A stretch of DNA of 12,418 nt. Source: Methanosarcinales archaeon (lineage in GTDB: Archaea; Nanobdellota; Nanobdellia; Woesearchaeales; CG1-02-33-12). The notes below the pieces were generated by a model. The model was given only the letters and a program-made list of their open reading frames with translations, made no database searches and was not told where the DNA came from. Within the stretch, counting starts at the first letter, position 1. Each line of letters begins with the position of its first letter. This document shows, in pieces, positions 5,743 to 12,169 of the stretch. The translations under genes were made by a program, and so were the position numbers. The stretch covers positions 1 to 12,418 of the forward strand of contig JAFCBX010000009.1 of the NCBI GenBank assembly GCA_017610505.1, written 5' to 3'.

Positions 5743-6165
5743 ATGAAAAAAGATTTTTCAAATAAATGGATAATGAGCAAGCAGCCAAGGAAGCAGCGCA
5801 AGTACAGTTATAATGCCCCCCTGCACATAAGAGGAAAATTCATGTCTGCCCACTTATCAAAAGAGTTAATGAAAAAGTACAACAGGAGAAGCATTAAGGT
5901 AAGGAAAGGAGATAAGGTAACTATACTGAGAGGCCAGTTCAGGAAAAAAACCAACAGGATAGAAAGAATTGACCTGAAGAAAACAAAAGTGTACATAGCT
6001 GGTATTGAAATAATAAAAAAAGATGGAACAAAGTTACTATATCCAATACATCCCTCAAATCTTGTTGTAACTGAGCTTAACCTTGATGACAAAAAAAGGA
6101 TGGCAGTAGTAAACAAATTAAAAAAAGCTGATAAAATAATTAAAAATAAAGAAGAAAAAAAGTGA
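5743..6165 (+). CDS. rpl24: Large-subunit ribosomal protein uL24
   Basis: uL24 is an assembly-initiating 50S protein near the exit tunnel. I place the start at the ATG at 5743 (140 residues), 5 nt after the uL14 stop and downstream of GTGAT. The frame stays open into uL14, but the extra codons are uL14 sequence. The ATG at 5773 (MSKQPRKQRK) is a possible later start. The archaeal signature KQPRKQRKYSYNAPLHIRGK is at 13-32, then MSAHLSKELMKKYNRRSI. The KOW element is at about 53-80 (VRKGDKVTILRGQFRKK). The last 15 residues are Lys-rich, a short version of the tails seen in neighbours. Confidence 0.95.
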   Translation: MKKDFSNKWIMSKQPRKQRKYSYNAPLHIRGKFMSAHLSKELMKKYNRRSIKVRKGDKVTILRGQFRKKTNRIERIDLKKTKVYIAGIEIIKKDGTKLLYPIHPSNLVVTELNLDDKKRMAVVNKLKKADKIIKNKEEKK

Positions 6166-6166
6166 T
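6162..6166 (+). promoter_or_regulatory. Stop-embedded Shine-Dalgarno-like sequence for eS4
   Basis: GTGAT spans the TGA stop of uL24 (6163-6165) and lies 5 nt upstream of the eS4 ATG at 6172. It resembles the arrangement before uL24 and eL32. Confidence 0.45.
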
Positions 6167-6171
6167 TCAAA

Positions 6172-6864
6172 ATGGTTAAAAGACATTTAAAAAGATTAGT
6201 AGCACCAAAATCCTGGAAAATAAAGAGAAAAGGCATAACCTTTGTTACAAGGCCAAATCCAGGAATGCACAGCAAAAAAAACAGCACTTCAATAAATATT
6301 GTTTTAAGAGATATGTTAGGGTATACAAAAACAACAAGGGATATTAAGATGATTCTGGCTGATAAAGGGATTTTGGTTGATAAAATACAAATAAAGGATC
6401 ATAGGTTTTCAGTTGGGGTAATGGACATTATAGAAATGCCTAAGATAAATAAGTGCTTCAGGATTTTATTGAATAAAAAAGGCAACCTTTATCCTGCTGA
6501 AATAAAAGGGGATGAAACAAAAATTAAGTTATGCAAAATTGTTGGAAAGACTGTTATCAAAAAAGGCAAGATTCAGCTTAACCTCAATGATGGTAAGAAT
6601 ATTATTATTGGCAAAAACAATTACAAGACAGGAGACACATTGGTTGTTGAGGTTCCTGAGCAGAAGATAAAAGAACACCTGAAATTTGAGAAAGGCTCGT
6701 TTGTTTATTTATCAGGAGGAAAACACAAAGGTGAATCCGGGATTGTTGATGAAATAAAAGACAGCATAATCAGAGTCAAGCCAGAATCCGGAGAAAGCTT
6801 TGAAACATCAAAAAAACTCGCCTTTGTTATAGGCAAGGATAAACCAATTATCACATTAAGCTAA
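6172..6864 (+). CDS. rps4e: Small-subunit ribosomal protein eS4
   Basis: eS4 is a 30S body protein found only in archaea and eukaryotes, so it confirms the domain of the source. The 230-residue product starts MVKRHLKRLVAPKSWKIKRK, the family's hallmark. An S4-like RNA-binding segment follows (STSINIVLRDMLGYTKTTRD at 39-57, GILVDKIQIKDHRFSVGVMD at 66-85). The central eS4 domain comes next, then a KOW element at about 174-200 (GSFVYLSGGKHKGESGIVDE). The protein ends KPIITLS. It has the typical archaeal length with no added tail, unlike several neighbours. The start is 6 nt after the uL24 stop. Confidence 0.97.
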   Translation: MVKRHLKRLVAPKSWKIKRKGITFVTRPNPGMHSKKNSTSINIVLRDMLGYTKTTRDIKMILADKGILVDKIQIKDHRFSVGVMDIIEMPKINKCFRILLNKKGNLYPAEIKGDETKIKLCKIVGKTVIKKGKIQLNLNDGKNIIIGKNNYKTGDTLVVEVPEQKIKEHLKFEKGSFVYLSGGKHKGESGIVDEIKDSIIRVKPESGESFETSKKLAFVIGKDKPIITLS

Positions 6865-6865
6865 A

Positions 6866-7390
6866 ATGGTTTTAACAATGAACCCGTCAAGGAATATAAA
6901 AATAAGCAAGGTAACGCTTAACATAGGTGCTGGAAAAGACCAGACTAAGCTAGATAAAGGAATCAAACTCTTGAAAAGCATAACTAAGGTAAGCCCTGTT
7001 AAGACAGTTACATCAAAGAGGATTCCAGGGTGGGGCCTAAGGCCAGGGCTTCCTATTGGCTGCAAGGTAACTTTAAGAAGAAAAAATGCTATTGAGGTGC
7101 TTAAGAGACTAGTCCAGGCAAAAGACAATAATTTAAGGGAAAGCCAGTTTGACAATAATGGAAACATTGCATTTGGAATAGAAGAATATATTGATATTCC
7201 AGGTGTTAAATATGACCCTGAAATTGGCATTATTGGGTTAGAGGTTTGCGTAACCCTTGAAAGAAATGGCTTCAGGATAAAGAGAAGGAGAATTGCCAAA
7301 AAAAAGGTTCCAAAAAAGCATATGATAACAAAGCAAGAGGCAATTAATTTCATGAAAAAGGATTTTAATATAGAAATAGAGGGAGAATAA
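6866..7390 (+). CDS. rpl5: Large-subunit ribosomal protein uL5
   Basis: uL5 binds 5S rRNA with uL18 in the central protuberance and contacts the P-site tRNA elbow. The 174-residue product shows the N-terminal ISKVTLNIGAG (13-23), the KTVTSKRIPGWGLRPGLPIG segment (46-65) and the signature FGIEEYIDIPGVKYDPEIGI (103-122). A basic C-terminus follows (FRIKRRRIAKKKVPKKH). The start at 6866, 1 nt after eS4, has no Shine-Dalgarno sequence. The ATG at 6878 (MNPSRNIKISKV) is a plausible alternative that would remove four residues. The stop abuts the uS14 start. Confidence 0.96.
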   Translation: MVLTMNPSRNIKISKVTLNIGAGKDQTKLDKGIKLLKSITKVSPVKTVTSKRIPGWGLRPGLPIGCKVTLRRKNAIEVLKRLVQAKDNNLRESQFDNNGNIAFGIEEYIDIPGVKYDPEIGIIGLEVCVTLERNGFRIKRRRIAKKKVPKKHMITKQEAINFMKKDFNIEIEGE

Positions 7391-7621
7391 ATGACTGTAA
7401 GCAATTATAAAAAAGTATTCAAGCAATTACAGGCCAAACCTGTAAAGCTAAAACGCTTCCTGAAGCACAGCTCTCCTAAAGAGAGAACCTGCGGAATAAG
7501 CAGGAAGCGCTGTGAAAGATGTGGAAGGCCAGGGGCCCACATAAGAAAGTATGGCCTTAACCTGTGCAGGCAATGCTTTAGAGAGATATCAACAAAAATA
7601 GGATTTAAAAAATATAGTTAA
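7391..7621 (+). CDS. rps14: Small-subunit ribosomal protein uS14, zinc-ribbon type
   Basis: uS14 is a 30S head protein needed late in assembly. The 76-residue product has the zinc-binding pattern CERC (Cys41, Cys44) and CRQC (Cys59, Cys62), separated by GRPGAHIRKYGLNL. It ends REISTKIGFKKYS, typical of archaea. The segment before the zinc ribbon is longer than in the 50-60 residue forms common elsewhere. About 20 extra residues (NYKKVFKQLQAKPVKLKRF) may form a helix. This start is well supported: it directly follows the uL5 stop and has GAGGGAGA a few bases upstream. Cys34 lies outside the zinc pattern. Confidence 0.95.
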   Translation: MTVSNYKKVFKQLQAKPVKLKRFLKHSSPKERTCGISRKRCERCGRPGAHIRKYGLNLCRQCFREISTKIGFKKYS

Positions 7622-7630
7622 GGTGTAAAA

Positions 7631-8020
7631 ATGTTAAATGACCCATTAGCAAATGCATTATCAAATATCTTAAATAAGGAAAATGCAAGAACAAAGGAAT
7701 GCTTGATTAAGCCTTCATCAAAGATAATCAAAGAAGTGCTTAAGATAATGAAGAATAATTATTATATTGGGGGATTTAAAGAAATAGAGGATTCAAAAGG
7801 CAATATGTTAAGTGTTCAGCTGTTGAACAAGATAAACAAATGTGGGGTTATAAAGCCAAGATTTTCAGTAAAAAAAGAGGGCTATGAAAAATTTGAGAAA
7901 AGGTTTTTGCCTGCAAAGGACTTTGGAATTTTGATTGTATCAACACATCAGGGAATAATGACTAATGATGAGGCAAAGAAAAAACTCATTGGGGGGAAGC
8001 TTTTAGCATACTGTTATTAA
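7631..8020 (+). CDS. rps8: Small-subunit ribosomal protein uS8
   Basis: uS8 binds 16S helix 21 and organises the 30S platform. In bacteria it also represses the spc operon. The 129-residue product opens with NDPLANALSNILNKENARTK, the classic uS8 N-terminus. It continues through PSSKIIKEVLKIMKNNYYIG (28-47) and the C-terminal subdomain KPRFSVKKEGYEKFEKRFLP. The archaeal ending contains DFGILIVSTHQGIMTNDEAK and GGKLLAYCY. AAGGTGT lies 5 nt before the ATG, one of the better ribosome-binding sequences here. The 9-nt gap before it has nothing else in it. Confidence 0.97.
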   Translation: MLNDPLANALSNILNKENARTKECLIKPSSKIIKEVLKIMKNNYYIGGFKEIEDSKGNMLSVQLLNKINKCGVIKPRFSVKKEGYEKFEKRFLPAKDFGILIVSTHQGIMTNDEAKKKLIGGKLLAYCY

Positions 8021-8022
8021 AA

Positions 8023-8568
8023 ATGAAATCAGATATTGTGCAGGAGATTAATATCCCGGAAGGGATTGAAATAAGCAAAGAAGCTCATTTAATTAAAGTA
8101 AAGGGGCCTAAGGGAGAAGTAAGCAAAAAGCTTGCAGGCCCAAAGATTGATATAACCTTAGATAAAAATTCAGTAAAAATAATCTCAAAAAAAGCGTCAA
8201 AAAGAGAAAAAAAACTAATTTATACTTTTAAAGCGCACATAAACAACATGATAAAGGGTGTAACAGAGCCATTTGTCTATAAGCTAAAAATATGCCCTGG
8301 GCATTTCCCAATGAATGTATCAATGGATAAGGATGTTTTTACTATAAAAAATCTTTTTGGGGAAAAGACCCCAAGAAAGCTCAAGATAAATCCAGAAGTT
8401 AAGGTAAAGATAGATGGAAAGGATGTATATGTTGAGGGAATTGACAAAGAGCTTACTGCGCAGACAGCAGCAAGCATTGAAATGCTTACAAAGATAAAAA
8501 ACCGGGATAAAAGGATATTCCAGGATGGAATATACATTGTCTCAAAAGCAGGAAAAGAAATCAAGTGA
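8023..8568 (+). CDS. rpl6: Large-subunit ribosomal protein uL6
   Basis: uL6 lies at the base of the stalk near the sarcin-ricin loop, where it helps position GTPase factors. The 181-residue product contains the two repeated L6 domains. The first has IPEGIEISKEAHLIKVKGPK and GEVSKKL (about 11-37). It is followed by the helix IYTFKAHINNMIKGVTEPFV. The second contains FGEKTPRKLKINPEVKVKID and ends in the helix TAQTAASIEMLTKIKNRDKR with FQDGIYIV after it, as in other archaea. The start is 2 nt after uS8 and lacks a Shine-Dalgarno sequence. The stop is part of a GTGA preceding eL32. Confidence 0.97.
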   Translation: MKSDIVQEINIPEGIEISKEAHLIKVKGPKGEVSKKLAGPKIDITLDKNSVKIISKKASKREKKLIYTFKAHINNMIKGVTEPFVYKLKICPGHFPMNVSMDKDVFTIKNLFGEKTPRKLKINPEVKVKIDGKDVYVEGIDKELTAQTAASIEMLTKIKNRDKRIFQDGIYIVSKAGKEIK

Positions 8569-8569
8569 T
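8565..8569 (+). promoter_or_regulatory. Stop-embedded Shine-Dalgarno-like sequence deciding the eL32 start
   Basis: GTGAT spans the TGA stop of uL6 (8566-8568) and lies 4 nt before the ATG at 8574. Its GTG could itself be read as an overlapping start, adding three residues to eL32. The recurrence of the same pattern before uL24 and eS4 favours a ribosome-binding role. Confidence 0.5.
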
Positions 8570-8573
8570 TATT

Positions 8574-9119
8574 ATGAAAAAAATAAAATTCACAAGGCAG
8601 GATGCACATAAAAAAGTTAGGTTAGGAAATAAGTGGAGAAGACCAAAAGGCCTGCATTCAAAGATGAGAATTGGATTTAAGGGCTATAATAAGTGTGTTT
8701 CAATTGGTTATGGAAGCCCTAAGAACATAAGAGGCTTAAACAAATCAGGCCTCAAATTAATAATTATTAAATCATTAAAAGACCTTGAAAAGATTGATGT
8801 TAAAAAAGAATGTATTGCTGTTGCAAAAACCATTGGACTTAGGAAAAAGGTTGAGATTTTAAAGCAGGCAGTTAAAAAAAGCATTAATGTTGTTAATATT
8901 AAGGATATTGATAAATTCCTGAAAGATGTTGAAGAGAAAATTAAGAAAAGCAAAGAAGAAAAAGAAAAACTCAAAAAGAAAAAAGAGGTTAGGAAGAAGG
9001 AAAAGGAGAAAGAAGCTGAAAAGAAAACAATAGAGGAAAAAGTTGAGAAAACAGACGAAGAAAAGAAAGAAGAAGAGAAAAAAGAAAAAGACAAAGTACT
9101 AACAAAAGGAACTGAATAA
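8574..9119 (+). CDS. rpl32e: Large-subunit ribosomal protein eL32 with charged helical tail
   Basis: eL32 is an archaeal/eukaryotic 50S protein at the solvent face. From the ATG at 8574 it has 181 residues; a GTG at 8565 is a less likely start. The eL32 fold covers about residues 1-117, with RQDAHKKVRLGNKWRRPKGL, then GFKGYNKCVSIGYGSPKNIR (35-54) and IAVAKTIGLRKKVEILKQA. From about 118 to 181 the protein is almost only Lys and Glu in alternating blocks (for example EEKIKKSKEEKEKLKKKKE). That pattern is typical of a single charged alpha-helix or coiled coil. It has no Pro or Gly until the last few residues, which sets it apart from the Pro-containing tails of uL22 and uL15. Confidence 0.95.
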   Translation: MKKIKFTRQDAHKKVRLGNKWRRPKGLHSKMRIGFKGYNKCVSIGYGSPKNIRGLNKSGLKLIIIKSLKDLEKIDVKKECIAVAKTIGLRKKVEILKQAVKKSINVVNIKDIDKFLKDVEEKIKKSKEEKEKLKKKKEVRKKEKEKEAEKKTIEEKVEKTDEEKKEEEKKEKDKVLTKGTE

Positions 9120-9121
9120 AA

Positions 9122-9583
9122 ATGAAGCTTAAAACCCAGAAAAGGCTTGCTGCCGATTTATTGAAATGCTCAAAGAAAAGAGTCTCTTTTGATAATGAAA
9201 GGCTTGATGAAATAAAAGAGTCAATAACAAAAAAAGATATTGTTGGCTTGATTAAAGATAAAGCTATCAAAAAGAAGCAGGCTAAGGGTATTTCAAGGGT
9301 AAGGGCAAATAAAATCAAAACCCAGAAAGCAAAGGGAAGAAAAAAAGGCCCTGGCTCAAAGAAAGGGAAACACGGTGCAAGGCTGCCAAAAAAACAGGCA
9401 TGGATGAATAAAGTCAGGGTTCAAAGAAAGTTTGTTAAAGAGCTGAAGGACAAGAAAATAATAACCACAAAATCACATCGTATGCTTTATTCAAAAATAA
9501 GCGGTGGTTTTTTCAGAAGCAGGAAACATATAAAATTATACATAAAAGAAAATGATTTAACAAAGGAAAATGGTAAAAGCTAA
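9122..9583 (+). CDS. rpl19e: Large-subunit ribosomal protein eL19
   Basis: eL19 is an archaeal/eukaryotic 50S protein with long helices that make a bridge to the small subunit. The 153-residue product starts LKTQKRLAADLLKCSKKRVS. It includes DEIKESITKKDIVGLIKD (29-46) and the signature IKKKQAKGISRVRANK (49-64). The glycine/lysine stretch KGRKKGPGSKKGKHGARLPK (71-90) and the helix VRVQRKFVKELKDKKII follow. The C-terminal YSKISGGFFRSRKHIKLYI is intact. It is the usual archaeal length without an extra tail. The last 14 nt overlap the start of uL18 in another frame. Confidence 0.97.
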   Translation: MKLKTQKRLAADLLKCSKKRVSFDNERLDEIKESITKKDIVGLIKDKAIKKKQAKGISRVRANKIKTQKAKGRKKGPGSKKGKHGARLPKKQAWMNKVRVQRKFVKELKDKKIITTKSHRMLYSKISGGFFRSRKHIKLYIKENDLTKENGKS

Positions 9584-10148
9584 GATTCATACAGTGCAAT
9601 TCAGGAGAAAAAGAGAAAGAAGAACTAATTATAAAAAGAGAATTAGTTTTCTTACTTCGGGAAAGCCAAGAATTGTTATCAGAAAATCACTATGCAATAT
9701 TAACATTCAGATTGTTGAATACAAGCCTGAAGGAGACAGTGTGGTTTTATCAGCAAATTCAAAAGAGCTTGTAAAATTAGGGTATAGCCTTAACAGGGGC
9801 AATATTCCTTCTGCTTACTTAACTGGGCTTTTGCTTGGGCAGAAAGCAAAGAAAAAAGCAGTAAAAGAAGCAATAGTTGACACTGGCTTAAATACTCATG
9901 TTAAGGGCTCAAGAATCTATGCTGCTCTAAAAGGGGTTGTTGACTCTGGTTTGAAGGTGCCGTGCTCAGAAGAGGTTTTTCCTCCTGAGGAAAGGATTAA
10001 TGGATCTCATATTTCAAACTATGCAGAAAAACTAAAAAAAGAAAACAAGGAAATGTACGAAAAACAGTTTTCATCTTATATTAAAAACAAGGTCGAAGAT
10101 GTAAAAAAGCAGTTTAATGATGTAAAAGACAAGATTATGAAGGTATAA
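9570..10148 (+). CDS. rpl18: Large-subunit ribosomal protein uL18
   Basis: uL18 binds 5S rRNA in the central protuberance with uL5. The 192-residue product is the longer archaeal/eukaryotic type. It shows FRRKRERRTNYKKRISFLTS (11-30), KPRIVIRKSLCNINIQIVEY (32-51) and the helix IPSAYLTGLLLGQKAKKKAV (79-98). The segment VDTGLNTHVKGSRIYAALKG and VVDSGLKVPCSEEVFPPEERI follows. The C-terminal helical region is charged but matches the family, so it is not counted among the tails. The start lies inside eL19 (14-nt overlap), with AAAGGA 3 nt upstream, so it is read in a different frame from its neighbour and probably by re-initiation. Confidence 0.96.
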   Translation: MVKAKIHTVQFRRKRERRTNYKKRISFLTSGKPRIVIRKSLCNINIQIVEYKPEGDSVVLSANSKELVKLGYSLNRGNIPSAYLTGLLLGQKAKKKAVKEAIVDTGLNTHVKGSRIYAALKGVVDSGLKVPCSEEVFPPEERINGSHISNYAEKLKKENKEMYEKQFSSYIKNKVEDVKKQFNDVKDKIMKV

Positions 10149-10150
10149 AA

Positions 10151-11140
10151 ATGTTCAATAAAAAAACAAACCGCAATAACAATAGAAGACCAAGAAAATC
10201 TCCTAATGAACCTGTTTTTGATAAGGAAGCCTGGAAACCAAAAACAACTATTGGAAAGAAAGTAAAGTCAGGTGAGATAACAAAAATTGATGAAATCCTT
10301 GACAATGGATTAAAAATACTTGAGCCAGAGATAATTGATGCATTATTGCCAAACCTAAAAACAGAGCTATTGCTTATAGGCCAGTCAAAGGGAAAGTTTG
10401 GCGGCGGCCAGAGGCGTGTTTTTAGACAGACCCAAAAGAAAACAAGTGAGGGAAACAAGCCAAATTTTGCAGCATATGCTGTTATTGGCAATGGCAATGG
10501 CTATGTTGGAATCGGCTATGGCAAGAGCAGGGAAACTGTTCCTGCAAGGGAAAAAGCCATGAGGAATGCAAAACTCAGTATTATAAAAATCAAGCGTGGT
10601 TGTGGTTCATGGCAGTGCAGCTGTGGAGAGCCACATTCTATTCCATTTGCTGTTCAGGCAAAGTGCGGCTCATCTATAATCAAGATAATGCCTGCTCCTA
10701 AAGGGAAGGGACTTTGCATTGAAAAAGAATGCCAGAAAATTCTTAGTATGGCTGGTATTAAGGATGTATGGTCAAAAACAAAGGGCCAGACAAAAGTTAA
10801 GACAAACCTCATAGTAGCATGCTTTGATGCCCTGAAGAAGCTTAGCTCAACAAGGGTTCAGCAAAGATATTACAAAAACCTTGGCATTGCTGAAGGAGCA
10901 ATCGAGAAACAAGAGCCTGAAACTGAAGAAGAAACAGTGATTGGTGTTATAAAGAAAAAAGTCAAGAAACAGGAAGCTAAGGAAACAGCAAAGCCAAAGA
11001 AAGAAGCAAAAACAGAAGTTAAAGAAGAAACAATGATGGAGATTATAAAGAAAAAAGTCAAGAAACAGGAAGCTAAGGAAACAGCAAAAGCTCCTAAAAA
11101 AGAAGTTAATGTAAAGAAGAAGGAAGAAAAAAATGAGTGA
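10151..11140 (+). CDS. rps5: Small-subunit ribosomal protein uS5 with duplicated Lys/Glu tail
   Basis: uS5 lies at the mRNA entry side of the 30S body, where it affects decoding accuracy and mRNA unwinding. Residues 1-250 are a complete archaeal uS5. The double-stranded-RNA-binding-like domain includes FAAYAVIGNGNGYVGIGYGK (106-125). The archaeal insertion RGCGSWQCSCGEPHSIPF (149-166) has Cys151, Cys156 and Cys158. The C-terminal domain includes PAPKGKGLCI and AGIKDVWSKTKGQTKVKTNL. Residues 251-329 are an extra tail in which IKKKVKKQEAKETAK occurs twice, 32 residues apart, encoded by an exact DNA repeat. AAGGTA lies 5 nt before the ATG. The end overlaps uL30 by 8 nt. Confidence 0.97.
   Translation: MFNKKTNRNNNRRPRKSPNEPVFDKEAWKPKTTIGKKVKSGEITKIDEILDNGLKILEPEIIDALLPNLKTELLLIGQSKGKFGGGQRRVFRQTQKKTSEGNKPNFAAYAVIGNGNGYVGIGYGKSRETVPAREKAMRNAKLSIIKIKRGCGSWQCSCGEPHSIPFAVQAKCGSSIIKIMPAPKGKGLCIEKECQKILSMAGIKDVWSKTKGQTKVKTNLIVACFDALKKLSSTRVQQRYYKNLGIAEGAIEKQEPETEEETVIGVIKKKVKKQEAKETAKPKKEAKTEVKEETMMEIIKKKVKKQEAKETAKAPKKEVNVKKKEEKNE
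10947..11088 (+). repeat. Exact 46-bp direct repeat in the uS5 tail (96-bp period)
   Basis: Bases 10947-10992 and 11043-11088 are identical over 46 bp, offset by 96 bp (32 codons, frame preserved). They encode IKKKVKKQEAKETAK twice. Similarity extends upstream in weaker form: GAAGAAACAGTGATTGGTG precedes copy 1 and GAAGAAACAATGATGGAGA precedes copy 2. Identity at synonymous positions points to a recent in-frame tandem duplication rather than convergent low complexity. Confidence 0.85.
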
Positions 11141-11585
11141 AGAAAAACCTGTGAAAAAAAGTGAATCCAGGCTGGCTATTATCAGAATAAGAGGCATAAC
11201 TGGAGTAGAGAAACGCATAAAGGATACTCTTAACATGCTCTGCCTTTATCATAATAACTATTGCGTTGTTGTTAATGATAGTTTGCTTGGAATGATAAAG
11301 AAAGCAAAGGATTATGTAACCTGGGGGGAGATTGATGATGAAACATACAGGCTTCTGGTTGAAAAGAGGGGAGAGGAATTCAAAGGAAGAATAACTGACA
11401 AAAAGAAAAAGATTAACTACAAAAAATTCATAATTATTAATAATAAAAAATACAAAAAATATTTCAGATTAAATCCTCCAAGAGGCGGCTTTGAAAGAAA
11501 AGGCATAAAAACCCCATTCAGTAAAGGAGGGGCCTTGGGCTATAGAAAAGAAAAAATCAATGATTTAATCAAAAAGATGGTTTAA
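11133..11585 (+). CDS. rpl30: Large-subunit ribosomal protein uL30
   Basis: uL30 is a 50S protein contacting 23S domain II and the 5S region. The 150-residue product is the long archaeal/eukaryotic type, not the 60-residue bacterial one. After a short charged N-terminus come SRLAIIRIRGITGVEKRIKD (12-31) and TLNMLCLYHNNYCVVVND. The linker YVTWGEIDDETYRLLVEKRG follows, and the C-terminal part carries FRLNPPRGGFERKGIKTPFS (111-130) and GGALGYRKEKIND. The start is 8 nt inside uS5, with AAGGAAG about 6 nt upstream, so it can be initiated independently. The stop is directly followed by uL15. Confidence 0.96.
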   Translation: MSEEKPVKKSESRLAIIRIRGITGVEKRIKDTLNMLCLYHNNYCVVVNDSLLGMIKKAKDYVTWGEIDDETYRLLVEKRGEEFKGRITDKKKKINYKKFIIINNKKYKKYFRLNPPRGGFERKGIKTPFSKGGALGYRKEKINDLIKKMV

Positions 11586-12158
11586 ATGGTTATATACAAG
11601 ACAAGAAAAAATAGGAAGATGAGGGGCTCTAAGACGCATGGCTGGGGCTCTATGAAAAAACACAGGGGTGCTGGCTCCCGCGGTGGCAGGGGAATGGCCG
11701 GAACCGGAAAGCGCGGTGATGCAAAAAAGCCAAGCATCTGGAAAGATAAAAAATACTTTGGAAAGCATGGCTTCAAAAGACCAAAGAAGATAACTGTTAA
11801 AATAAAGGCAATAAACCTCAAAACAATTGAGCAGAATCTTGAATCATTGTTATCAAAGAAGCTTATTGAAAAGAAAAATGACTCTTATGTTATTGATTTA
11901 AAGAAATTGAGTTTTAACAAGCTTTTAAGCACAGGAAAAATTACAAAAAAGTTTAATATAAAATGTGAATATGCGTCTAAGAAAGCTATTGAAAAGATTA
12001 AAAAAGCTGGCGGCAATATCACATTAAAAGAAGAAAAACCAGCTGCTGAAACAACAGAAAAAGTTGATGAAAAACCTATTGCTCAAAAAGCAGAAAAAAT
12101 TGAAGAAAAAACACCTTCTTCTGCTAAAACACCTGATAAAGCTGAAATTAAAAAATAA
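11586..12158 (+). CDS. rpl15: Large-subunit ribosomal protein uL15 with Lys/Glu/Pro tail
   Basis: uL15 is a late-assembling 50S protein with a long glycine-rich extension threading into rRNA. The extension is visible at residues 9-45: NRKMRGSKTHGWGSMKKHRG, then SRGGRGMAGTGKRGD. FGKHGFKRPKK follows and leads into the globular domain (KITVKIKAINLKTIEQNLES, KLLSTGKITKKFNIKCEYA, AIEKIKKAGGNI). From about 149 to 190 there is an extra tail rich in Lys, Glu, Pro and Ala. Its KPIAQKAEKIEEK matches KSIAQKTEKVEKK in uL22, also at the DNA level. The start abuts the uL30 stop. An 11-nt gap without a Shine-Dalgarno sequence follows before secY. Confidence 0.96.
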   Translation: MVIYKTRKNRKMRGSKTHGWGSMKKHRGAGSRGGRGMAGTGKRGDAKKPSIWKDKKYFGKHGFKRPKKITVKIKAINLKTIEQNLESLLSKKLIEKKNDSYVIDLKKLSFNKLLSTGKITKKFNIKCEYASKKAIEKIKKAGGNITLKEEKPAAETTEKVDEKPIAQKAEKIEEKTPSSAKTPDKAEIKK

Positions 12159-12169
12159 AAATCTTTAAA

